From: Panicum virgatum
Taxonomy: Eukaryota > Streptophyta > Magnoliopsida > Poales > Poaceae
Assembly (NCBI RefSeq): GCF_016808335.1
Contig: NC_053153.1
Coordinates: 20,967,033 to 21,031,032 of the forward strand
Reading direction: 5' to 3'
Length of the DNA stretch: 64,000 nucleotides
Shown here: positions 32,947 to 42,480 of the stretch, one piece after another
Layout of the letters: every line of letters begins with the position of its first letter
How positions within the stretch are numbered: the first letter of the stretch is position 1
The notes under the pieces: generated by a model
Databases searched by the model: none
What the model was told of the DNA's origin: nothing
Seen by the model: the letters and a program-made list of their open reading frames with translations, nothing else
Made by a program: the position numbers and the translations under genes

Positions 32947-34480
32947 TAATTGGAGTTTCAGCTGAGAACTGATCAAGCACAAGTTTCAGGTGTTCCACAT
33001 CCCCAAGCTCTCCTCTGAGCAGTATAAGGATGTCATCAGCGTATTGCAAAATAGAGCAGGAAGCTTGAGGATCCAAAGGGTTGCGTACTGTGTTGTTGTG
33101 CTTGATGAGCGCCCGGAGGACATCAGCCACAAGCAAGAATAAGTATGGCGACATGGGGTTGCCTTGGCGTAATCCTCTCTTGCAGGTGAGCCATGGACCA
33201 GGGCATCCGTTGACTAGAACAGCTGTGTGCGAGGTCTCCAGCAGCAACCGGACCCAGGAGCACCACTGCGGCTAAAATCCCCGTGATCCCATCACTTGCA
33301 TGAGACAATCCCAATTTACAGTATCAAATGCTTTGGCAAAATCAAGTTTGAGAACCAGTGTTTGTACCTTCCTTCTGTTGCAAACCTGTAACATTTCTGT
33401 GGCATACACAAAATTTTCAGCAAATTGTCCTCCCCTTCAAGAATCCTGTCTGATCCAGATCAATCATGGCACTGATCTCTCTCTGTAGCCGCGTAGTCAG
33501 CAGCTTGGCCGTGATCTTGACACTACAATTCTGAAGACATATCGGGCGAAAGGAATCCACTGTTACAGCCCCTGGCTTCTTCGGCAACAACACCGTATAG
33601 GAACGGTTCACTCTGTCCAATTGCACACTGCCATCATAGAATGCATGTAAGAAAGCCATGACATGCTCCTTGACTGTTTCCCAAGCGACCACATAAAAGC
33701 CCGGGCCAAAGCCATCCAGACCCGGGGCGCTGCAGCGGTTCATGGAGCGAACAGCATGCAGCGCCTCCTCTGCCGTGAAGCTTTCAGTTAACCGTGCACT
33801 CGCCTTCGTTCTCCCTGCATAGAGCTCACTGAGATCAAAGGAGAAGCAGCTCGAGCCTGGCTCCCCTAAAACGTTCTTGTAGTAAGCAGTCAGAGCAGCA
33901 ATTTTCCCCTCGTGTGCCGTGACTTGTAGCCCATCCACCTCAACGACCTTGATCTTGTTCCGGCGCATGCGTTGGGTAGCATGAGCATGGAAGAACTGGA
34001 TGTTTGAGTCACCCTCACAAAGTGCCCGATGCTTCCCACGTTGTTTCTAGTAGGCAGCACGTTCCTTGACAGCCTGCGCGAGGTAGGCCTGGCACTGGTT
34101 TCGAACTTCCACTTCCTGCAGCGACAAATCACGAGTCTCCTCCAAATAATCAAATAGCATTATGAGGAATTTGCAATTTGGGATGAGTGTAGGTGGCGCC
34201 CGCGTACGCCGAGCCCAAACCTTCACTGCTGCGTGTGCCGTCTTGAGGCAACCAGATAGCCGGCCGGCGGAATCCGCATGAGGGGGAGCCGTATGCCAAG
34301 CAGGGAGCACCGATGGGAGAAAGGTGTGATTGTGCAGCCAGGAGTTTTCAAAACGGAAAATGCTTGTTTTTGGGATGGAGGTGGCAATGGTTAGCAGAAG
34401 AGGTGTGTGGTCGGAGGTTGGCTGAACTAAGGATGTGAGTGAGCAGTTTGGGAAGGAAGTGCATTGCTCAGAGTTGACAA
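32947..34480 (-). pseudogene. LINE ORF2 reverse transcriptase core
   Basis: On the minus strand the order is KVVEVDGLQV, CSAPGLDGFGPGFY, LLPKKPGA, FRPICLQNC, QTGFLKGRTI, LKLDFAKAFDTV, RGLRQGNPMSPYLF and the catalytic QYADDILI. This is the RT of L1-type elements. At least two frame changes and several stops (e.g. near 33275 and 34048) break it into three open pieces. Confidence 0.88.
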
Positions 34481-35125
34481 ACACGCGGTCTAGGCGGGCT
34501 AGGGTTGGGTTCTAGCGTTTGTTACTCCAAGTGTACAACCGATTGAGTAGAGGGAGCTCCACAACTCCTAGGTTTTCAAGGGTGTCATTAAACAGTGTGC
34601 ACAGACGGTGGTTTACATTGCCAGAGTTCTTATCTGAGGTGCTGCGGATTAAGTTAAAATCACCGGCAAGGATCCACGGCCCATGGATTTGTGGCCGCAG
34701 CTCGTCGAGGTCTTCCAGGAAGACTTTGGAGTCACGATGATCGGAGGGGGCATAAACATTTGTGATTGTGAACTGGTGCTCAGTGATAGTGGAGGCAAGC
34801 GTGGTGGTAAGGGTGTGCCGCCTACTGATATAGCTAACCAGTGAAAAGGTACTAGAGTCCAAGCACTTAGGATCCCGCCGCGAGTACCAGCAGCGCTAAC
34901 AAAATGAATCGTGTTTGCAAAGTGGGGTGGTAGGAAGTTGTGGGCTTGAAACTGACTGATGTGGTGAGGTTTAGTTTCTTGTAAACAAATTACGGATGGG
35001 TTAGCTAAAACGAGAGCATCCTTAACCATAGCACATTTTTCTGGGTCGCCCAACCCACGCACATTCCACGACACGATACAAAAGTTTTTAGATGAACTAC
35101 TCATTAGCAACAACACAAACACCAA
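34481..35125 (-). pseudogene. LINE ORF2 endonuclease domain
   Basis: Starts with ISWNVRGLG-like NFCIVSWNVRGLGDPEK and ICLQETK, the first conserved motifs of the APE-type endonuclease. It continues after a frame change near 34800 with FTITNVYAPSDHRD and WILAGDFNLI. The final TSDHTPLLL motif lies just downstream at about 34420. The enzyme nicks target DNA for insertion. Broken by a frameshift and a TAG at 34512. Confidence 0.85.
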
Positions 35126-35767
35126 TACTCACCAAGATCACTAGGGGATCAGGGGGAGCAACCAGCAAGTTCAACAGAAGCGTAGAACAGACCGCCCCAC
35201 CACGGGGAGCAAAAACAAGTTCGACACAAAAACACCATAGCGAAACAAACTTAGGAAACCGAAAGCGACTCGTCTGCCAAGGAACCGGCGGCCACATTCC
35301 AGCAGACGGACAGAGCACAGGCGCGCCGGAAGATAGCTGGAGAACACTGATCATGCGGTCTATTCAAGCACCGTGGGCTTCTAACCAATCCCTGCAGCAG
35401 CAACCATGCGGCGAAGGACTGCAGGCGCAATGGGCAGCTTGGAGCAGGTGAGCAGACTCTTCTTGCCTATAGCTTTCTTCAGTTGGGAGGAGCAAGGCAG
35501 TAGTGCATTTTGGAGCGCCTTGAGCTATACTGCCTTATCAGTTGAGTCCACGAACAGACCTTTAGCTTTCTCAGCGAGGCATGTGCTCTGACGCTGAGGC
35601 TTAGGAGCGCTGAGTTGCAGACAACTCGTGGGCGCCGTCCACGCTTGGTGACCACTTTGCTGCGCACCGAGGACCTAGCCGATGAAGGAGGTGGCACCAC
35701 GGGATCCTCATCATTGGTTGTAACAGCAGAGTGAGTCAACTCCACATTTGTCGGGTTAGCAGGGGTA
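35126..35767 (-). pseudogene. Remnant of LINE ORF1 C-terminus and inter-ORF region
   Basis: The minus-strand frame at 35479-35767 has a basic stretch (VRSKVVTKRGRRPRVV) like the C-terminal tail of plant LINE ORF1 proteins. No zinc knuckle is seen because the element is truncated at 35767. The region from there to the ORF2 start is short and noncoding. Confidence 0.4.
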
Positions 35768-35779
35768 ACTTGCGATATC

Positions 35780-36160
35780 TGGTGTTTCCTGTAATGCATA
35801 TTCTGTAGGAACACACTAGCGATACACCAATTTTTGTAAGGCTTCGTTTGCATGTTGGTATTGAAGAGCTTGGCATTGAATTGGATCTAATGCCAAATCG
35901 GCCTAGTCATTGAAATGGATTTAATGCCAAAACTATTGTTTGGATGTAGATGGAATTGAACCAGAGACAAATGTCAATTCTTTCTTATTTGGATGTGCAT
36001 ACCGTAAATTTTGGGACTTGAACCATCGTCCCATCCTCATCTCCTTTGCACCACTCGTCCTCACACTATCACTCTAGGCTCCAAGAGAGCAGAGCTGCGG
36101 CGGTAGGCATGGCCAGCGGTGCGGTGGAGCAGGAGGGAGCAGTGGAGCGGCCGCGGCATG
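35780..36160. other. Flank right of the LINE
   Basis: Noncoding. The part 35850-36000 contains repeated GGATTTAATGCCAAA-type words and a TTTGGATG phrase, as seen in several grass MITE families, but no clear ends were found. Confidence 0.3.
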
Positions 36161-36470
36161 GTTGGAGCAGGGGAGCGGCGCGGTGGTTGAGCGGCTCAGA
36201 GGAGAGGGGTGGCGCGGTGGGTGAGCGCGCAGAGGAGCAGAGAGGCAGCGGAGGGAGCGGCGCGGTTGGAGCAGGGGAGCGACGCGGTGGTTGAGCGGTT
36301 CAGAGGAGAGGGGTGGCGTGGTGGGTGAGCGCGTAGAGGAGCAGAGCAGCAGCGGAGGGAGCGGCGCGGTTGGCGAGGGACGCAGAGCTCGTTCGCTTGT
36401 CGAGAACGAGACCTGAGGAGGGACGACGCGAGGTCGGGCCTTTCTCACAAACTTCTCGGATTTTCAACGA
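36161..36470. repeat. 104-bp GC-rich minisatellite
   Basis: Two full units and a partial third, starting at 36161, 36265 and 36369. Each has GTTGGAGCAGGGGAGCG, GGTTGAGCGG and a GAGGAGCAGAG block. Open frames on both strands through the array are due to its composition. Confidence 0.75.
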
Positions 36471-36621
36471 AGTTGGTCGGTAAGACGAAACCAGTCATAC
36501 ACTACCCTATTTTCATCTAATCAGGAGAAAACAAAAAACAACATTAGCCTGTATAAGCAGTAGCTATCTCTTATTCACATTGCCATGTTTATGCATTAGT
36601 AAAAGCTTTACACCTAGTGCC
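36471..36621. other. Short unassigned AT-rich stretch
   Basis: No gene or repeat recognised. It lies left of the primer binding site of the Athila-like LTR, where an internal domain would be expected. Confidence 0.25.
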
Positions 36622-36640
36622 GTCCCCGGCAACGGTGCCA
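36622..36640 (-). promoter_or_regulatory. Primer binding site of an Athila-like element
   Basis: On the minus strand TGGCACCGTTGCCGGGG follows the LTR end after a few bases. It differs by one base from the TGGCGCCGTTGCCGGGG site of Athila-type gypsy elements. Confidence 0.7.
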
Positions 36641-36722
36641 GAAATACTTGTTGACATTTTTTAACATCGCTACTAGGAGGGGTTAGTTCCTAGCAACGGT
36701 GCCAGAAATGCCGGTGGGCATT

Positions 36723-38172
36723 TGTAAGGATCGATGGACCAAGAGGGGGGGTGAATTGGGCCTTTTTCAATTTCTAAAACGAAGTAAAGCAACCTTAACC
36801 TATGCAAAGCTAATAAGGCACCAATTCACCAACCGGATAACTAAGCTACCTACACAAGCTAAGAGAGAGAAAACGAGAAGTAAAGTCTAGCAAGGTACAG
36901 ATAAGTTATGATCTCTAAGTCAAGCACATGAATAAATTGCATGAAAGAAAATGCTTGAATAAAGAGAGTGGACAAGAGACGACCGGATTTTTTTCCCGTG
37001 GTATCGATGTGTTGGCACACACCCCTAATCCACGTTGTGACACACACACAAAGAGTCTTGTCTCCTCCCAAGTCACCGAGACGAGGGCGCTCACTAAGAG
37101 TCTCCGTTCACCATCCCGGCGTGGTGGAGATCAAGCCACGTACAATCTTCTTCTCCGGGCTCCCACAATCATTGGCAAGCTCCGCGAGAAACACCTCGAT
37201 CACCAAGATCGCCTAGGTGATGCCAATCACCAAGAGTAACAAGCTAAGGCCTTCACTTGAGCAAGAACCGATCACCAAAAACGGATGCACACAAGCTTCT
37301 CTCTACTCAAGTCCTTAATCTTGCTTCTTGATTGATTGAATGCACAAGTATGTGAATGATGAAGCTCAAGGTGGCTCTTGACTATATATGAGTGTTTGGA
37401 TGTTTCCTGGTGTCAAGAGTAGCAAAATGACCCATTGGAGGGGTATATATAGGCAGCTCACACGAATAGAGCCGTTGGAGAAAAGCTGCCAGAAAACTGC
37501 GTAGCGCCGGTTAATCCGACGTCCCTCCAACAGTCATCGTCGATTTAACCGGTGAATGTAAACTGCCCCTTCTGAAAACTAGCCGTTATGACTTGGGCAG
37601 ATTAACCGACGTATCGTCGGTTTAACCGGTGAGTGTAGTTGTCCACTGATCAACTGAAAAATCAAGTCTCTGGACAACTGCACCGACGTTAACTTAAACC
37701 TATTGTCGGTTTAACCGGTGAGTACAACTTCTGAATTCCTTTGAAAAACCATCTCACTGGTCAATTGCACCGACGTCTTGATTCAAACATCGTCGGTTTA
37801 ACCGGTGTATAGAACTTGAAATACCCTGGAAAAACCAACTCTGGACTAATGCACCGACGTTAAATTCAAACACGTCGGTTTAACCGGTGTATTGAATTGT
37901 CCAGACTCTGCTGACTTCGTTTAACCGACGTATAGAAAATTGAGAGCGTCTGTTCTTCCGGTGCTCCTGAATCGAAGAGCTTTCAGGGCGCTGCTACGCC
38001 TATAGGGGCGGCCCTTTGGGCCTAGCTACGCCTATCTTCTCTTTGTCATCACTTGAAACATAAAAGCCTGAGAATGGTCATCTTAACAATCATATTAGTC
38101 CAAGTGTTGTGTGTGTCATCAATCGCCAAAACATTATATTGAAATATGGCATGAGAGGCCATTTTCGCTACA
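36723..38172 (-). repeat. 3' LTR of the SIRE element (1450 bp)
   Basis: Bases 36723-37951 match 47407-48632 almost exactly. From 37952 to 38172 the sequence has little in common with the other LTR apart from the first bases (TGTA) and a weak GGCGATT/GGTGATT match. A GAGGGTGAGGG polypurine tract adjoins it on the right. It carries several CGTCGGTTTAACCGGTG motifs, starting at 37541, 37618, 37707, 37794 and 37876. Confidence 0.9.
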
Positions 38173-40574
38173 ACCCTCACCCTCGGTGACAGACGGAAGC
38201 TGCTGGTCTGGGTCTGAGCTCACTGGGGGAGTGACTGTCGTGGAGGCTCTCGTGCTGGCACTGCCTGGTAGAGGATCCGTAGAAGTCGTAACCGGGTCAG
38301 CAGAAGAAGTATCAACATCTGAAGAAGTGACTGCTGAGGCTGCCGGCTGCGTCGACTGTGGAAGCAGCGACTCCTCTACTGCTCCTCCCCCTGAAGGTGC
38401 TGCCTGAAGTGAGGTAGGGAGGGCGACCGACTGAACCGCTGACGGTGAGTCCTGAAAGATTGTGGTCGCTGGCAGTGGTGAAAAGAGCGGACGACCGGCA
38501 GATCCAAAGAGTGTGGACATCGAGAACGTGGTCTCCGGTGTCGCTGTAGTAGCTGGAGCTGCAGTAGGGGCTGGAGGAGGAGGAGCTGGTGTGACTGCAA
38601 GCTGAGGTGCTCCAACACCCTGAAGTCCGGGCTGCTGCTGCTGTGGGGCGAGTCCGGTGTGAGAGTAAAGCTGGGAGATCATCCCGAACATCGCCATCAT
38701 GCCCTGCTGCATCTGCTGGAACTGAGCGTCTGTCCTCTGTGAAACTCTGTCAATGAGGCCGACAAAACGCTCCTCTGTCGCTGCACGCTCTCGGGCTGCC
38801 TCTCTCTGAATAGCTGCAATCTGAGCCTCATGGGCTCTCCTGGCCTCCTCCTGAGCAAGTCGGTCCTCCCTCTGCTGAGTCACGAGCTGCTGTAGTAGTG
38901 CAGTGAGCTCGGACGGCTGAGTCACCTGGGACTCAGAGACTGTAGCAGCTGCTGAAGTCGGAGGAGCTGGCTCTCCGGACCCTCCTGCCTCGTGGTCGTG
39001 ACTGGCTGGGGCAGCTGGAGGAAAGTACTCTACGTCCTCGGAGGAGTCTGACTCAAGCTCAGACCAGTGAATCGCATCATCTCCCCCGGGAAGCTGTGCC
39101 TCCGCTGCCAGGAGTGCCTCATCCTCCTCTGCCACTCGTGCCTGAACCTCCGGTGACAGTCGTGCCATCGCAGCTCTATCTGCGTGTCTGCCCCTCCTCC
39201 TGTCCTGTGGAGCTGTGGGTCGGTAGACAGGGAACCTTGGAGCCTCGTCGTGACGGTAAGGGGCGCTGATGGGTGACTCTGCTGGCACTATCATAGAGCA
39301 TATGTAGCTGATCCAGTGCGCATAAGGAAACTGTCGCACCACACCCATCCCATCAGTGATCACATCCTCGATCTCAGCCAGAATAAAGTCAACTATATCA
39401 AATGGCTCGTGAGTGAGGATGTGTAGGAGCAAGAGCTGCTGCAAACCTGTGAACCCCTCTGGGTAGCCACTCCTCGGTAACAGAGTCCTCCGGAGTGCCA
39501 TGTGAACAGCGTACGCCTCTGGAGTCAGCAAACTCGGCACTCTGGCGTAAGAGGCTGGGAACGGCTGGTGGAAGCACTGAGAGATCGCCTTGTGAGAAGG
39601 AGCAATCCCGCCAACCATCGCCCTGTGGGGTGGATCTGAGTCCCCGTAAACCCTCTCGTGCAGCGAGACGTCGACCAGGTCAACTCCAAGTATACCAGCA
39701 ATGGTCGCCCTCGACAAACCAAAGTCCTGCCCTCCAAACATGAAGTGCACGGCTCTGCGCTCGGGTGCTATCCAAGCTGTGGCATAGAACACTCTGACCC
39801 AGTCCTCGACATAATGGTTCTGCTCCATCTCTAGCAGCCTGGGCAGTCCTCTGAAGTGAGCGAAGTGTGCTCTCACGTCTGCTCCCCCTGCGGCTGTCCT
39901 CAGTTCTGGAGCATCACACCTGGCTCTAGACGCACAACAGTGTCCATACGGAACACTATGCGCTCGGCCTCTAGGGCCTCGGCTCTGCGAGCAGCTGCTG
40001 CTGCTGCGGACCTGCGGGGCTCCTGTGGCTGGTGTCCTCCCCGAGTCCTCGGTCTAGTGCGACGCTCTGTCGCTGGCGGGGAACCTCCCTCAGACGACTG
40101 CTGTGGAGAACTCTGCCCCTCTGACTGTGCTACCTCTGAGTCAGAACCATCTGAATCTGTCGCTGCTGCTGCGGACCTGCGGGGCTCCTGTGGCTGGTGT
40201 CCTCCCCGAGTCCTCGGTCCAGTGCGACGCTCTGTCGCTGGCGGGGAACCTCCCTCAGACGACTGCTGTGGAGAACTCTGCCCCTCTGACTGTGCTGCCT
40301 CTGAGTCAGAACCATCTGAATCTGTCGCTGCTGCTGCTGCTGTCGCGGCTCTGGTGGCCCTGGCACCTCTGACTCTGCCCATACCCCTACCTCTGCCTCT
40401 GCCTCTGCCTCTGGGGTCCTCCCTGATCTGGAACGGACGAGCACGGCCTGATGCCTGCTCCTCGGCGGCCTTGGCCACCATCTCGGCCCTTTCGGCCTCC
40501 TTCTCTGCACGAGTCCGCTTGCGAGCGGGCTTCTCGACCACGACCTCCTTCCCCTTCCTCTTCTCGCGACCCAT
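38134..40574 (-). pseudogene. SIRE third ORF (coiled-coil, plant transposon-type domain)
   Basis: Two open frames: 39900-40574 (MGREKRKGKEVV, basic, with RGRGRGRGRG) and 38134 to about 39920. A single-base frame change near 39905-39920 separates them, so they were one gene of about 800 codons. The second frame has LPRLLEMEQNHYVEDWV and FGGQDFGLSRATIAGILG, resembling a domain annotated in plants as putative transposon protein. It then has an acidic region, a coiled coil (QQREDRLAQEEARRAHEAQI) and a Ser/Thr/Pro-rich tail that ends inside the LTR. In SIRE relatives this position may hold an envelope-like gene; I see no signal peptide or convincing membrane span, so the role is unknown. Confidence 0.6.
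40005..40335 (-). repeat. 165-bp duplication within the third ORF
   Basis: Two almost identical 165-bp units (CCTGCGGGG phrase at 40011 and 40176) encode a 55-residue segment rich in Ser, Gln, Glu and Pro. The frame is kept. Confidence 0.9.
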
Positions 40575-40674
40575 CTCTATCAGTCAAATCCTCGAACACC
40601 TGGTGAGCACTGATCGGGTGCTGTGTGGGAGCGGAGTCTCAGAACGTGGTGGTGGCGCTGAGCGGCGATGACGC

Positions 40675-41008
40675 ACGGCGGCGGTGAGGGCGTGGTGCGG
40701 CGGCGGCGTCGGCTATGCGCGCAGGCGGCGGCGCAGAGCGGTTGCGCGGGCGGCGCAGGTGCGCACGGGCGGCGCTGGGCGAGCGCGAGGGTGCGCGGCG
40801 GTGGCTTGGAACGGCGGTTGGCAACCATGGCGTCGAGAAAGGAGCGCGGCGGCGGCGGCTCGGCGTGCAGGCGAGCGGCAGCGAGTGGTGGCGGCGCGGA
40901 GGCGGCTGCGGAGCGGCGGCGGCGTGAGATGGGAGGAGTTGGGCGAAACAGAGTAGGAAGGAGAAACCGACGGCCCGCACAAGACACATATATGACAGGT
41001 GGGACCCG
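40675..41008. other. GC-rich part of the SIRE spacer
   Basis: Noncoding in appearance. Open frames on both strands are compositional (Ala/Arg-rich). It lies upstream of the third ORF and could hold its leader. Confidence 0.35.
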
Positions 41009-41340
41009 CGATTTTCTTTCACACCGGTCGATCCGACGCCTAGGGTTTGAGCGCCGGTTGATTGTGTCGGTGCAGTTTACCCGAGACTCCTGCAGATCTG
41101 AAACTGAACGCCGGTTGAACCGATGATACGCAATTTGTACTCGTCGGTTGATTGCTGCTAACACCGGTTGATTGACAGGTCAAAACTTTTGTTACGTTCA
41201 CCGGTTGATCCGCCGCTCTCAATTTTCTATACGTCGGTTAAACGCCTGAAACTTGACTGAGCTGAGACACAACTTAGTAATGCCGGTTAAACCGATGGGT
41301 ATAAATCCATTTAGCGTCGGTTTAACCGGTGAAGCCGAAA
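41009..41340 (+). repeat. Inverted copy of LTR motif array in the SIRE spacer
   Basis: Contains CACCGGTTGATCC, ACGTCGGTTAAACG and CGTCGGTTTAACCGGTG. About 35 bases near 41205-41240 are the reverse complement of an LTR segment (at 37920-37952), with one mismatch noted. It lies between RNase H and the third ORF. Confidence 0.7.
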
Positions 41341-41965
41341 ACCCCTCACTCAGCTCACTCTTCTATGCTTAGTCCAATAAACTTATAAGAATCAAATAAA
41401 CTCAAGTTAATGGACTTGCATAGGCGACTTTACCCCTCAAAATAAATAGGATAGCACACTTGCTTAAATAAATTTCTTTTTAAATACAAGGAAAAGCCGC
41501 AAGAGAGACAAAACGCCAAATAAAATGTATGAGCCATGTCATAGGAATATTGAAGATAGAAAGCTTCAAACTCATCATGACATTGCTCACTAGGCAATAA
41601 CGCACCTAACATTTTGCTCTTTTCACTTTTCATGAATTAAGATCTTGTATATGAAACAAGTCTCATTTTCATCAAGTGATCTCCTTTGTGACTCTTACGC
41701 ATGCAATGATAATGCAAACTACAACCACATGCGAAAGTAAAATAAACATGAAGTGCACATCTATATGACAAGAAATGCATAACAACAAATTAAGATCTAC
41801 TTGTCAAGTTTCAACCCACGGGAAGCTTCTTCATGATGAGCCTTTCTACAAGCCTAGAGGAAAACAAGTGGACCACCACCTCTAGCTAAACCCTTGCTCA
41901 TCACTATCTTACCATGGTTAGACAAGTGTCCTATATGTATGCATTTTTCTATATGACATGGCAAC
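41341..41965. other. AT-rich spacer downstream of the SIRE pol
   Basis: No coding frame of note. It represents 3' sequence after the pol stop at 41966 and may serve as the terminator or splice region for the third ORF. Confidence 0.35.
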
Positions 41966-42480
41966 TTACGTGACGTTTGCCGCATCTAACACATTAAGCT
42001 CATTCCTTAGCCTAACAAAGGTACTCTCGTCTAATGGTTTTGTGAAGATATCCGCCAATTGCTCCTCGGATCTCACACCTTGAAGAGATATGTCTCCTTT
42101 GGCTTCGTGATCACGCAAGAAGTGATGGCGAATATCAATGTGCTTTGTGCGAGAGTGTTGAACTAGATTTTTGGCAATTTTTACGGCACTTTCATTGTCA
42201 CAAAGGAGTGGGATCCTATCTAGTTTCACACCAAAGTCCAAAAGGGTTTGCTTCATATATAGGATTTGGGCACAACATGCACCGGCCGCTATATATTCCG
42301 CTTCCGCGGTGGACAAAGCCACGGAATTTTGCTTCTTACTCGACCAAGAAACTAGAGAACGCCCAAGCAAGTGGCAACCCCCAGAGGTACTCTTGCGATC
42401 CACACGGCTTCCGGCAAAATCCGAATCCGAGTATCCCAAGAGATCTAAACTAGCGCCTTTGGGGTACCACAAGCCTATGC
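41966..42480 (-). pseudogene. SIRE RNase H domain
   Basis: 168 codons show YSDSDFAGSRVDRKSTSG, SWSSKKQNSVALSTAEAEY, LCDNESAVKIA and a C-terminal EEQLADIFTKPL. This is the RNase H of copia elements, which removes the RNA template. It is in a different frame from the reverse transcriptase above; one base is missing in a C run near 42481, which ends the upstream frame at TAG. Confidence 0.93.

Larger units (their letters stand above)
30256..35767 (-). mobile_element. L1-type LINE, 5'-truncated
   Basis: The 3' end is a T9 run on the plus strand (30256-30264), the A tail of a minus-strand LINE. A 12-bp duplication AC(C/T)TGCGATATC is found at 30244-30255 and 35768-35779, which fixes both ends. 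It contains the end of an ORF1-like frame, then ORF2 with endonuclease, reverse transcriptase and a zinc-binding C-terminal domain. An unrelated 1.14-kb insertion lies at 31804-32946. ORF2 has several frameshifts and stops, so this copy is not active. Confidence 0.9.

Noticed and set aside
40580..41164. Ala/Arg/Pro-rich frames of 90-194 codons
   Set aside because: Compositional; they lie in the SIRE spacer and cross the inverted-repeat array.
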